64,000 bases of DNA, taken from NCBI RefSeq assembly GCF_028885415.1, contig NZ_CP118527.1, positions 3,472,001-3,536,000 of the forward strand. The letters are read 5' to 3'. Positions within the stretch are counted from its first letter, which is position 1, and each line of letters starts with the position of its first letter. Below, in pieces: positions 44,203 to 52,364 of the stretch. The stretch comes from Streptomyces coeruleorubidus (GTDB lineage: Bacteria; Actinomycetota; Actinomycetes; Streptomycetales; Streptomycetaceae). The notes under the pieces were generated by a model. It saw only the letters and a program-made list of their open reading frames with translations. It was not told the origin of the DNA and did no database searches. A program made the translations under genes and the position numbers.

Positions 44203-44953
44203 CCGCGCCCCTTCCGCCGCCCCCGGTCCCGACAGGCCCCGGCGCAGACCGGGCCCGCCCGCCTGGGTGGCGATGTACCACTCCGTCGGCGACTGCTCCG
44301 ACGACCCGTACCGCGTCACCGTCTCACCCGGCCGCCTGGACCGGCAGCTCGGCTGGCTCCGCCGCCGGGGCCTGCGCGGCGTCGGGGTACACGAGCTGCT
44401 CGCCGCGCGCGCCCGGGGACAGGGACAGGACCTGGTGGGGCTGACCTTCGACGACGGGTACGCCGACTTCCTCACGCACGCCCTGCCGCTGCTGCGCCGC
44501 CACGCCTGCGGCGCCACCCTGTTCGTGCTGCCGGGCAGGCTGGGCGGCGAGAACGCCTGGGACCCGGACGGTCCGCGCAAGCCCCTGCTGTCGGCGGATG
44601 GCATCCGGCACGCCGCCGCCGAGGGCGTCGAGATCGGCTCCCACGGCCTCACGCACGTGGACCTGACCCGGGCCGACGACGCCCAGCTGCGCGCCGAGGT
44701 GAGGGACAGCAGAGCAGCGCTCGGCGAGATGACCGGTGCTCACATCCACGGCTTCTGCTACCCGTACGGACGACTGGACCGCCGCGCCGTCGACGCCGTA
44801 CGGGACGCGGGCTACAGCTACGCCTGCGCCACCGGCCCCGGTGACCTGTCCGGCCTTCTCGCCATCCCCCGCGTGCACATCGGCGAACGGGACACGGCCT
44901 GGCGGCTGCGCCTCAAGCACCTGCTGCGCCGCCACCCCGTCGAGGGAGTGTGA
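44186..44953 (+). CDS. Polysaccharide deacetylase (NodB/CE4)
   Basis: A 255-residue CE4 domain protein. Motif 1 TFDDGYADF (catalytic Asp and metal Asp), motif 2 SHGLTH (two metal His), motif 3 FCYPYGRLD. It removes N-acetyl groups from the polysaccharide or its precursor. No signal peptide is visible, so it may act on a cytoplasmic lipid-linked unit or the start is misplaced. Overlaps the flippase gene end. Confidence 0.92.
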   Translation: MLVSADRAPSAAPGPDRPRRRPGPPAWVAMYHSVGDCSDDPYRVTVSPGRLDRQLGWLRRRGLRGVGVHELLAARARGQGQDLVGLTFDDGYADFLTHALPLLRRHACGATLFVLPGRLGGENAWDPDGPRKPLLSADGIRHAAAEGVEIGSHGLTHVDLTRADDAQLRAEVRDSRAALGEMTGAHIHGFCYPYGRLDRRAVDAVRDAGYSYACATGPGDLSGLLAIPRVHIGERDTAWRLRLKHLLRRHPVEGV

Positions 44954-44962
44954 GCCTCAGCC

Positions 44963-46138
44963 ATGCCCGGGCTGAAGGCCCTGCACATCATCACCGGCCT
45001 CGGCGTCGGCGGTGCCGAACAGCAACTCCGGCTGCTGCTGCGCCACCTGCCCGCCGACTGCGACGTCGTGACCCTCACCAACCCCGGCCCGGTCGCCGAG
45101 GGCCTGACGGCGGACGGTGTCCGCGTCATCCACCTCGGCATGTCCGGCAACCGTGACCTGTCCGCCCTGCCCCGTCTGGTCCGCCTGATCCGGTCCGGCC
45201 GCTACGACCTCGTACACACCCACCTCTACCGGGCCTGCGTCTACGGCAGGATCGCCGCGCGCCTGGCGGGCGTCCGGGCCGTGGTGGCCACCGAACACTC
45301 CCTCGGCGGCACACAACTGGAGGGCCGCGCCCTGACCGCCGGCGTGCGCGCGCTGTACCTGGCCAGCGAGCGGCTGGGCCACGCCACGGTCGCGGTCTCG
45401 CCCACCGTGGCCGACCGGCTCCGGCGCTGGGGTGTGCCCGAGCCGCGCATCGAGGTGGTGCCCAACGGCATCGATGTGGCCCGCTTCCGCTTCGACCCGG
45501 TCAGCCGCGAGCACACCCGCCACCGTCTCGGACTGCCACGGGACGCGTATGTCGTCGGCGGCATCGGCCGGCTGACCGCGGGCAAGCGGTTCGGCGTCCT
45601 GATCGACGCCCTGACCCGGCTCCCCCGCGATTACCGGCTCCTGCTGGTCGGCGGTGGCCCGGAGGAGAACGTACTGCGGCGCACCGCCGCGCGGGCCGGG
45701 TTGACCGACCGGGTGCTGTTCACCGGCGAACGGCCGTACGACACCGGCGGTACCCGCGGACTCGATCTGCCGTCGTTGACCTCGGCGATGGACGTGCTCG
45801 CCTCACCGAGCCCGGAGGAGTCCTTCGGCCTCGCCGTCGTGGAGGGCCTGGCGGCGGGACTGCCGGTGCTGTACGCCTCCTGTCCGGCCGTCGAGGACCT
45901 CCCGCCGCGCCTCGCCGCCGGGGCCCGCCGGGTGCGGGGCGGCGCGGACGCGTTCGCCCGCGCCCTGGCCGAGACCCGCGCCCTGACCGAGGCCGGGCGG
46001 TCTCGTCCGCCGAGCCGCCCCGTCTCCGCCGCCGCCCGCCACTACTGCATCACGCGCACCGCCGCACGGCTCATGGACGTGTACGCGGCCGCCGTCTCCC
46101 GCTCGTCACCGTCTCCTCTGGAAGTGGCCCTCTCATGA
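44963..46138 (+). CDS. Glycosyltransferase family 4
   Basis: A 391-residue retaining GT-B enzyme: HIITGLGVGGAEQQLRLLL at the N-terminus, VVPNGIDVARFRF, GGIGRLTAGKRFGVLIDAL, and SPSPEESFGLAVVEGLAAGLPVL with the donor-site E-x7-E motif. ATG at 44963. Overlaps the next gene by ATGA. Acceptor and sugar unknown. Confidence 0.92.
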   Translation: MPGLKALHIITGLGVGGAEQQLRLLLRHLPADCDVVTLTNPGPVAEGLTADGVRVIHLGMSGNRDLSALPRLVRLIRSGRYDLVHTHLYRACVYGRIAARLAGVRAVVATEHSLGGTQLEGRALTAGVRALYLASERLGHATVAVSPTVADRLRRWGVPEPRIEVVPNGIDVARFRFDPVSREHTRHRLGLPRDAYVVGGIGRLTAGKRFGVLIDALTRLPRDYRLLLVGGGPEENVLRRTAARAGLTDRVLFTGERPYDTGGTRGLDLPSLTSAMDVLASPSPEESFGLAVVEGLAAGLPVLYASCPAVEDLPPRLAAGARRVRGGADAFARALAETRALTEAGRSRPPSRPVSAAARHYCITRTAARLMDVYAAAVSRSSPSPLEVALS

Positions 46139-46791
46139 CCTCCACCACCGAATCTCCGGCAACCCAGACACCACCGGCACCCCCGGCAACCCCGACAGCC
46201 CCGGCTCCCCGACACCCCACGCCAAGGCGTCCGAGAGCGCTGCCGCCGTGGTCCCTGCTCGCGGCCGGCGCCCTCGCCGGCGCCCTGGCCGGCGGCACCT
46301 ACGGCGCCCTCACGCCGCCCGCGTACTCGGCCACGGCCTACGTCCTCGCCGTACCCACCGCGAAGTCGGACCCGCAGGCGGCGCTCGGCTTCGCCCAGGC
46401 GTACGGCCGCGTCGCCACGCAGCTCGCGGTGCTCGCGGACGCCCAGGTGGAGGCGGGCGTGCCGGCGCGGACGCTGCGCGAGAGCGTGCGGTCGGCGACC
46501 TCCCCGGACGCGCCGATGGTCGCCGTGACGGCCACCGCCGCACGCCCCGGTCTCGCCGTCGACATGGCCAACGCGGTCACCCGTGCGCTGACCCGGCACG
46601 CCCATCACGCCAAGGACGCCACGCACGTCGAACTCCAGCAGTTCTCCCGGGCCGTCAGACCCACCGAACCGTCCTCGGCGCCCCCCGTGCTGACCGGCCT
46701 GGTGGGCGCGAGCGCGGGCGGCCTGCTGGGCGGCCTCGCGCTGCTGGTCCGCCCGCGCCGCACCGCCGCCGACGGGCACGGACAGCGGTGA
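46135..46791 (+). CDS. Wzz-like chain-length determinant/lipopolysaccharide co-polymerase
   Basis: A 218-residue membrane protein: a Pro/Thr-rich cytoplasmic start, TM1 (WSLLAAGALAGALAGGTYGAL), an extracytoplasmic part with YSATAYVLAV and VAVTATAARPGLAVDMANAV, and TM2 (LTGLVGASAGGLLGGLALLV). This two-TM layout fits Wzz/YveK-type co-polymerases, which set chain length; no tyrosine-kinase domain is fused or adjacent. Overlaps the downstream GTG. Confidence 0.8.
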   Translation: MTSTTESPATQTPPAPPATPTAPAPRHPTPRRPRALPPWSLLAAGALAGALAGGTYGALTPPAYSATAYVLAVPTAKSDPQAALGFAQAYGRVATQLAVLADAQVEAGVPARTLRESVRSATSPDAPMVAVTATAARPGLAVDMANAVTRALTRHAHHAKDATHVELQQFSRAVRPTEPSSAPPVLTGLVGASAGGLLGGLALLVRPRRTAADGHGQR

Positions 46792-47885
46792 GCGCGGCGC
46801 TGCAGGCCTGCGCCGGCACCCTGCGGGCCGAACTGTGCACGGACGAGCGGGAGTTCACCGCACTGGGCCCGGCCTGGGAACGGCTGTACCGCAGGTGCGG
46901 TGCGGCGACGCCGTTCCAGAGCCACGCCTGGCTGCACTCGTGGTGGACGTCGTACGGCAGGCCCGGCCGGCTGCGGCTGGTGCTGGTGCGCGAAGGCAAC
47001 GAACTGCGGGCGGTCGCGCCGCTGATGCTCCTCGGGCCTGCGCTGCCCCGGCTGGTCCCACTGGGCGGGGCGATCTCCGACTTCGGGGACGTACTGCTCG
47101 ACGACGAACACGCCGACCGGGCGACGGCCCCACTCGCCGAAGCCCTGTCGGCCGCTGCCCGCACCGCGCTGATCGACTTCCGCGAAGTACGGCCGGGCGG
47201 CGCGGTCGAGCGCATCTACGACCACTGGCGCGGCCCGCGCCGCCGGGTGCGCGATTCGCTCTGCATGGAGCTGCCCGCGGTACCTCTGGAGGAGCTGACG
47301 GCCCAGCTGCCCGTCCCGAAGGCCCGGCGGGCGCGGGCCAAGCTGCGCAAGCTGACCGCGCTGGGCGTGGCGGACCGGACCGTGTCCCCCGACGAGGTGG
47401 ACGCGGCACTGGGACGGCTCCTCGCGCTGCACCGGTTGCAGTGGCAGGGCCGCCGGGTGACGCCGGAGCACCTACGGGAGCGGTTCGCCGAGCACCTCGT
47501 GCGCGCGATCGGTCCGATGGTGCGCTCCGGCGACGCCATGATCACCGAGTTCCTGCTGGACGGCGAGGTGGTGGCCGTCGACCTGACACTGCTGTCTCCG
47601 CACTTGGCGGGCTGCTATCTGTCCGGCGTCCATCCCGTGCTGCGCGAGCGGAAGGCGGACATCGCCGTGCTGCTGCTGGAGGCCTGCGCCCGGTACACCG
47701 CCAACGGTGAGCGCGGCACACTCAGCCTGCTGCGCGGCAGCGAGCCGTACAAGCGCCAGTGGGCCCCGGAACCCGTCGTCAACCAACGGTTGTTGCTGGC
47801 CCGGCGGCGTACCGCCCCGCTGCTGTCGGCGGTCGTCTGCGAGGTCGCCGCACGCAGCCGTGTCAGAAAACTCGTGCGCCGCTGA
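46788..47885 (+). CDS. GNAT/FemAB-type acyltransferase (CelD/BcsL-like)
   Basis: A 365-residue protein with the double-GNAT layout of the CelD-like family: TPFQSHAWLHSWWTSYG at the start, LHRLQWQGRRVTPEHLRERFAEHL and MITEFLLDGEVVAVDLTLLS...GCYLSGVHPVL in the second half, ending LLRGSEPYKRQWAPE. Such enzymes acylate sugars or transfer aminoacyl groups in polysaccharide loci. GTG at 46788. Last gene of the operon, followed by a bidirectional hairpin. Confidence 0.85.
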   Translation: MSAALQACAGTLRAELCTDEREFTALGPAWERLYRRCGAATPFQSHAWLHSWWTSYGRPGRLRLVLVREGNELRAVAPLMLLGPALPRLVPLGGAISDFGDVLLDDEHADRATAPLAEALSAAARTALIDFREVRPGGAVERIYDHWRGPRRRVRDSLCMELPAVPLEELTAQLPVPKARRARAKLRKLTALGVADRTVSPDEVDAALGRLLALHRLQWQGRRVTPEHLRERFAEHLVRAIGPMVRSGDAMITEFLLDGEVVAVDLTLLSPHLAGCYLSGVHPVLRERKADIAVLLLEACARYTANGERGTLSLLRGSEPYKRQWAPEPVVNQRLLLARRRTAPLLSAVVCEVAARSRVRKLVRR

Positions 47886-47893
47886 AAGGAGCA

Positions 47894-47926
47894 GGGCGGC
47901 GGCAGGACCTGAACCTCCCGCCGCCC
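47894..47926. terminator. Bidirectional terminator between convergent genes
   Basis: GGGCGGCGGCAGG (47894-47906) pairs with CCTCCCGCCGCCC (47914-47926) with one mismatch and a 7-nt loop. It lies in the 57-bp gap between the acyltransferase stop and the GH26 stop, so it can end both transcripts. Confidence 0.75.
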
Positions 47927-47942
47927 CTTCGGACCGGCGGGG

Positions 47943-49160
47943 TCACCAGATGCGCGACCACCAGTCGGAGCGGATGCAGACCCTCCCGCCGAGCCAGGAC
48001 TCGATCCAGTCACCCAGGCCCAGTGGCGAGCAGTTCGGGGACGGCGGAGGCACCGGTGCGGGCTGTGGTGTCAGCACAGGCGTCGGCAGCGGGAGCGGGA
48101 GCGGCAGGGGCCCGGTGGAGCCGGAGAGCACGGACCGGTACACCTCGGCCGCCTGCGGATTCCGCCCGCACTGCCACACGCCGTGCGGGCAGTAGTCGGT
48201 GATCGTGTGGTACAGCGGCTTGTGCTCGTCGATCCAGGCGAGCATGCGCCGCATGTACTCCGCGTTGTCGCCGTTGCGGAACAGGCCCCATTCCGGATAC
48301 GAAATGGGCTTGCCGTGTTCCTTCGCGAAGTCCACGTGGTCCTGCAGCCCGTACGGCTCGGTCACCTGTCCCTCGAAGGACAGCCCCTGCGGCTGGTCGT
48401 ACGAGTCCATGCCGATGATGTCGACCGTGGCGTCCCCCGGATAGCACTCCGTCCAGGGAATGGCGTCACGCCCGCGACTCGGCGCGAAGTCGAACCGGAA
48501 CTGCTGCCCCGTCACCGAACGCATGGCGTTGACGATCCTGTTCCAGTACGCCTTCCACGCCTCCGGGTCCGGCCCGCACCGATGCGCGTACGTCGTGCCG
48601 TTCATCTCCCACCCGAGCACGAGCACGGTGTCCGGCACCCCCAACGCGACGAGCCGTTCGGCCAGACGGCGGTAGTGTCCGTCGAACTCCCCGGCCGCAC
48701 CCCGCCGCAACAGCGCACGCACCTCGTCATCGGAAAGGCCCTCCTCATTGCGCTCCATCATGGGCACGTTGAGGACGAACATCCGGTCATCCCTCTCCCG
48801 ACGCCAGGCCGCCCAGACATCGAGGAAGCGGGGCTCGCCCTCGATGTTGCTCCAGAGGTCGCCCGGCAGATAGGTGTGCCCCACCCGCGGCTGGGCCCCG
48901 TTGAGCCACCGGCTGAGCCCGGCCATACGGGCCACACCGAGCGCGTCGTAGTGGAGGTAGGCGCCGAAGGCGGGTTGCGGGGCGAGCGGTACGGGCAGTG
49001 CGGGCGGGACGACGGTGGCTGCCGGCACAGGCGTCTGAGCGGCCTTTTGGGCCCCGGCGTCCACGGCGTGTCCCAGTCCCGGGACCAGGGCGGCCGACGC
49101 GAGAAAACCGGCCGCGACGAACAGTGGCCATCTTCTGCGCCCCCGTTGCTGAGCGGCCAT
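47943..49160 (-). CDS. Secreted glycoside hydrolase, GH26-like
   Basis: A 405-residue secreted protein. N-terminal signal (RGRRRWPLFVAAGFLASAALVPGLGHA), a GH26-type (beta-mannanase/endoglycanase) barrel with the acid/base Glu in LGWEMNGTTYAHR and the nucleophile Glu in ISYPEWGLF, then a proline-rich linker and a short tail with two Cys (PNCSPLG...GRVCIRS). It faces the exopolysaccharide operon and probably trims or cuts that polymer. ATG at 49160 follows AGAAAGGGG. Confidence 0.9.
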   Translation of the reverse strand: MAAQQRGRRRWPLFVAAGFLASAALVPGLGHAVDAGAQKAAQTPVPAATVVPPALPVPLAPQPAFGAYLHYDALGVARMAGLSRWLNGAQPRVGHTYLPGDLWSNIEGEPRFLDVWAAWRRERDDRMFVLNVPMMERNEEGLSDDEVRALLRRGAAGEFDGHYRRLAERLVALGVPDTVLVLGWEMNGTTYAHRCGPDPEAWKAYWNRIVNAMRSVTGQQFRFDFAPSRGRDAIPWTECYPGDATVDIIGMDSYDQPQGLSFEGQVTEPYGLQDHVDFAKEHGKPISYPEWGLFRNGDNAEYMRRMLAWIDEHKPLYHTITDYCPHGVWQCGRNPQAAEVYRSVLSGSTGPLPLPLPLPTPVLTPQPAPVPPPSPNCSPLGLGDWIESWLGGRVCIRSDWWSRIW

Positions 49161-49500
49161 GGCTGCCCCTTTCTCCGCGCATCGGCAGCAACCGAACCGC
49201 ACGGACTGCCACCCGTTTATCCGAATCCACTTCGTTGATCAGTCATATGTGTGCCCGTATTGCCGACTGAGCCCTCTGCTTTGACAGCCCCTCACCACCC
49301 GCACGAGTGAGCCGTGTCCGAGTAAAGCGAAGTGAATTCGCCGTGCCCCAATCCCTTTCCCCATAGAAGGGCCAACGGCCGTATGGTTCCTGCCGCGGGC
49401 CGGAATCGCGACACGCGACCGGACCATGGATGGGTCGTCCTAGGGACCTGGGAAGCACTCGGGTGCCGGGCACGGCACGTCCGGCACCCTGAGCAGAGCA
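49161..49500. other. Intergenic region between GH26 and the LPDTG protein
   Basis: About 340 bp without a supported gene. An AT-richer stretch at 49200-49350 is the probable promoter region of the minus-strand GH26 gene. The downstream end of the LPDTG gene lies at its right side. Confidence 0.4.
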
Positions 49501-50685
49501 CTACCGACGGGACGCGACCCGGCCTCGTCGGTACAGGATCACGCCGCTCGTCACCAGCAGCGCCGCGGCCCCCGATGCCGCGATGGCCTGCTTGTCGACG
49601 CCGGTGTCGGGGAGGTGGGGCGGCTCCGCCGGTGGCGAGACGGGCGGCTTCGCCGGGGGCTCGGAGTGCCGAGGCGGCTCCTTGGCCGGCGGAGTGGTGG
49701 CGGGAGGCGACGGTGTGGGTGGCTTCGTCGCCGGCGGCCTGTGGGTGGGCGGCGGAGACGTGGGCGGCTTCGTTGACGGTGTGTCGCCGTAGCCGGTGTC
49801 GTCACCGTAGCCATCGTCATGACCGGCGTCGGCGTCCCCACCATAACCATCGTCATGACCCGAGCCGGCGTCCCCACCATAACCATCGTCATGACCGGCG
49901 TCGGCGTCCCCACCATAACCATCGTCATGACCCGAGCCGGCGTCCCCACCATAACCATCGTCATGACCCGAGCCGGCGTCCTCGCCATGGCCGCCGTCAT
50001 GACCGTAGCCCGCGTCCTCATCACTGCCGGCACCCTCGCCACTGCCGTCATCCTCGCCGTAGCCACCGTCCTGACCGGAGCTGGTGACCTCACCGGAGCC
50101 GACCGGCTCGCCACTGCCAGTGGACTCACCACTGCCGGCAACCTCACCACTGCCGACCGCCTCACCGGAGCCCATCGGCTCGCCACTGCCAGTGGACTCA
50201 CCACTGCCGGCGACCTCACCACTGCCAGCGGCCTGACCGCTGCCAGCATCTTCACCATAGCCACCGTCGGCCTCGGCCCCGACCTCGTCGCCGTACCCGC
50301 TTTCACTGCTGGGGGCACTGCTGGGGGCACTGCTGGGGGCACTGCTGGGGGCACTGCTGGGGGCACTCTCGCCGTACCCACTGTCACTGAGGGAACCGGG
50401 CACATCGACATCGACGCGATCGGTGTCGTTACCAAGGCCGATGGGCCCGCGGTCATCGCTCTGGGCAGCGACGTGCGGGGTGCCTGACGATCCGCGCGGG
50501 TTCGGGCCGCTGGTGAAGGAGCTCCCGACGGGCGGGTCGGTCGCGGCACTCATGTCGTTGGACTTGTCAGCGGCGCTGACGGACACCTCGGCATGCGTGT
50601 CCGCGAACGCCGTGATGCCGTACAAAGGCAGGATGCTCGTCGCGGCGGCAGCCACGACCATTCCCCTGCTCAGGTTCTTTCTCAA
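49501..50685 (-). CDS. Sortase-anchored repeat-rich surface protein (LPDTG)
   Basis: A 394-residue wall protein. Signal peptide LRKNLSRGMVVAAAATSILPLYGITAFA; then a Ser/Gly/Glu-rich stalk of short repeats (SSAP x5, SGYGE, GSGEVAGSGESTGSGEP twice), a block of five 12-residue units of the GSGHDDGYGGDA type, a proline-rich wall-spanning segment, and the sorting signal LPDTG (about 358-362) followed by a hydrophobic helix and RRGRVASRR. Sortase would link it to peptidoglycan. TTG at 50685 is chosen because AGGAAG precedes it and it gives the expected signal peptide. The acidic His/Asp repeats could bind metal ions; not proven. No sortase gene is in the window. Confidence 0.87.
   Translation of the reverse strand: MRKNLSRGMVVAAAATSILPLYGITAFADTHAEVSVSAADKSNDMSAATDPPVGSSFTSGPNPRGSSGTPHVAAQSDDRGPIGLGNDTDRVDVDVPGSLSDSGYGESAPSSAPSSAPSSAPSSAPSSESGYGDEVGAEADGGYGEDAGSGQAAGSGEVAGSGESTGSGEPMGSGEAVGSGEVAGSGESTGSGEPVGSGEVTSSGQDGGYGEDDGSGEGAGSDEDAGYGHDGGHGEDAGSGHDDGYGGDAGSGHDDGYGGDADAGHDDGYGGDAGSGHDDGYGGDADAGHDDGYGDDTGYGDTPSTKPPTSPPPTHRPPATKPPTPSPPATTPPAKEPPRHSEPPAKPPVSPPAEPPHLPDTGVDKQAIAASGAAALLVTSGVILYRRGRVASRR
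49811..49990 (-). repeat. Five 36-bp tandem repeats in the LPDTG gene
   Basis: Copies start at 49811, 49847, 49883, 49919 and 49955 (exact 36-bp spacing of CCATCGTCATGACC). They encode 12-residue units alternating GSGHDDGYGGDA and DAGHDDGYGGDA. Near-identity at DNA level means recent expansion. Confidence 0.92.
50304..50363 (-). repeat. Five 12-bp tandem repeats encoding SSAP
   Basis: CACTGCTGGGGG repeated at 50304, 50316, 50328, 50340 and 50352 without mismatch. In-frame copy-number changes would lengthen or shorten the stalk of the surface protein without breaking it. Confidence 0.92.
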
Positions 50686-50763
50686 TCTAGTCGTCTTCCT
50701 GTTCGAAGAAATGAGGAAACCACAAGCCGGAATCGCGCGGGATGCAGATCGCACCGCATCGCG

Positions 50764-51024
50764 TCAGCGATTCCTCCTCTTCTTACGGCTGCGACCTGGG
50801 ACGGCTTCCCGCCTCCCGTAGTTCCGCCTCCGCTGGATCTTCTGGCTGGTCCAGTGATGAGAACCGGTGAAGTGCCAGTACCGACAGTCCGAGCATCGGT
50901 AGATGCGGTCAGGGATTTTCTCCAACAACGGCTGCTTGATCAGCCAGGCCCTCGCCTCAGAATCGGTACGGAACGACGCTTTCCCGGTTTCCGGACAACG
51001 CGGCAGGATGATCGTATCAGTCAT
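50764..51024 (-). CDS. Small zinc-ribbon-like protein
   Basis: An 86-residue basic protein: PRCPETGKASFRTDSEARAWLIKQ, then IYRCSDCRYWHFTGSHH, ending in a very basic tail (RRRNYGRREAVPGRSRKKRRNR). The Cys-x2-Cys with nearby Cys and His suggests a single zinc site, as in small actinomycete proteins of the form 'CP..TGK...YRC..C..WH.T'. ATG at 51024 has a clear GGAGGG site. Possibly DNA- or RNA-binding; function unknown. Confidence 0.8.
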   Translation of the reverse strand: MTDTIILPRCPETGKASFRTDSEARAWLIKQPLLEKIPDRIYRCSDCRYWHFTGSHHWTSQKIQRRRNYGRREAVPGRSRKKRRNR

Positions 51025-51404
51025 ATTCCCTCCGAGGCGCGATGCGATTCACATTCCTCCGGGTGGAACCGATACTGCATCGGCAGGAAACCCTCCATCA
51101 AGCAGGTGACACTCTTCCGGGCGAACAGTCATTGATTTTAATCCGAACGGCCCTGATGCGGCGACTGATATGAATTGCGCTGATCGGGCGATACTCGGGA
51201 AGACTTCACCATCTGCGCCGCCCGGCACCCATGCGTTCGAACACGTTGGCCAAGCTCACCGGCCGCGGAAAAGAAAGTGCGGCCATCGGAGTGGATGGCC
51301 GCAGTCGGCAGGGCGCCGGTCTCGATCAGCGACTGCCATGATCGCCAGCGATGTGACGTCACGGTTGATCAATAGCTGGTGAAACAGAAAGCGCCTCTCT
51401 CTCG
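51025..51404. other. Non-coding gap
   Basis: About 380 bp of lower-GC sequence without a supported gene on either strand. It lies between the zinc-ribbon gene and copy A of a segmental duplication. Confidence 0.4.
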
Positions 51405-51905
51405 GCGGATCAGGATGTCACCTCATCCACCCGTCAGGGAAAGACGCTTTCAGTCGGGCTGCGATCCCAAGGGAATCGACAGGAAAGGACCTGACCGCCG
51501 AACTGCAGTCGAACGATCAAAGTCCGAGCCCAGGAGAACTCAGGTCGTTCAGAGCCCGAGGAGCGGTGCGGGGAGCGTGATCGTGGCCGTGGCCGTGGCC
51601 GTGTTGGTGTTGGTGTTGGTGTTGCTGTTGGTGTTCTCGTTGACGATGACGATGTCGTCGACGCTGTCGTCCTTCTTGTCCCCGTCCCAGCAGGAGGCGC
51701 TGGCAGCCGAGGCGGAACCCGCGAGGATGGCCACCGCCGCGAGGGTCGACGCGGCGCCCCGCTTCATGGTCTTGCGCATTTGATATCTCCATTCTGTTTC
51801 TTCCCCACTGGAAGAACGGAACAGATATTGCCGCGACACCGAAGGCCGCACAACCTGAGATGCCCAAGAGCCCGGAAGTTCATCCATATGGCCCTGCACT
51901 ACATG
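51405..51905. repeat. Segmental duplication, copy A (partner at about 52365-52950)
   Basis: Flanks and coding part match copy B: GGATGTCACC(T/C)CATCC and ACGCTTTCAG at the left end; GACCGCCGAACTG and TCGAACGATCA in the middle; the small secreted gene; TTGATATCTCC with a TTCTTCC/GGAAGAA-type hairpin in the 5' leader (51798-51816); and the distal AACTTCATCCA-like end. The copies differ by many substitutions and by the length of the peptide repeat, so the duplication is not recent. Confidence 0.85.
51549..51779 (-). CDS. Secreted Asn/Thr-repeat peptide, paralogue 1
   Basis: A 76-residue protein. MRKTMKRGAASTLAAVAILAGSASAASA is a signal peptide; the mature part has CWDGDKKDDSVDDIVIVNENT, then a low-complexity NTNSNTNTNTNTATATATITLP segment ending in APLLGL. 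The alternating beta-branched/polar pattern (NT, AT) would favour beta-strand stacking, so self-assembly is possible, but no known chaplin or rodlin motif is seen. ATG at 51779 follows GGAG. Paralogue at 52518-52826. Confidence 0.8.
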   Translation of the reverse strand: MRKTMKRGAASTLAAVAILAGSASAASASCWDGDKKDDSVDDIVIVNENTNSNTNTNTNTATATATITLPAPLLGL

Positions 51906-51982
51906 TGATATTAATTACCGAGTGCGCAGGCCGTACCCGGTCGGCCGCCCTATGGAGGGCCAGCCCACTCTGGACGACGGCG

Positions 51983-52075
51983 TCAGGCGAAGGTCTGCTG
52001 CGGAGCTGCCTGTGTCTGCGCGGCGGGGAAGAGCAGCGCGGAAGCCGGCAGCACGGTGGCCACCGAGCAGAGCAT
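51983..52075 (-). pseudogene. Truncated paralogue of the secreted 115-aa protein
   Basis: Reads MLCSVATVLPASALLFPAAQ then TQAAPQQTFA and a stop, aligning with the N-terminus of the gene at 55502-55849 (MLRSAATVLLASAPLVAAAPAQAAPQQNF). Upstream, the partner's ATG-CCT-CAT-CGC is ATA-CCT-CAC-CGC here, so the original start is lost. Only the signal peptide survives; the mature domain is missing. Confidence 0.7.
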
Positions 52076-52107
52076 GCGGTGAGGTATCTGCTTTCCGGGA
52101 TAGCAAT

Positions 52108-52136
52108 AGGGCCGACCACCATAGGCGGTCGGCCCT
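52108..52136. terminator. Perfect 10-bp hairpin
   Basis: AGGGCCGACC (52108-52117) and GGTCGGCCCT (52127-52136) with a 9-nt loop. It lies just upstream of the truncated gene fragment; a diverged form (GGGCCGACC...TCGGCC) occurs at the same place before its intact paralogue (about 55871-55900). It is either a terminator from a neighbour or a leader hairpin duplicated with the gene. Confidence 0.55.
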
Positions 52137-52364
52137 AAGTTCTGGGAACCGAAATGTTCTTAGATACCCTTCGGGATGATGTGATCACGGGCATGCAGAC
52201 GCCGCAACACGCGGGCGCTGCCCAGCCATGAATCACCGGCGCTATGGCACGGCACAACCCGACTTCAGAGGGTCAGCCCACCCCGTCACTGCTCCGGCAA
52301 CCGCCGAACAGCGAAATGCGCGGCTCGATGCCGCGCATTCGCCGTGGTTTGCGGCCGCCCGAGC

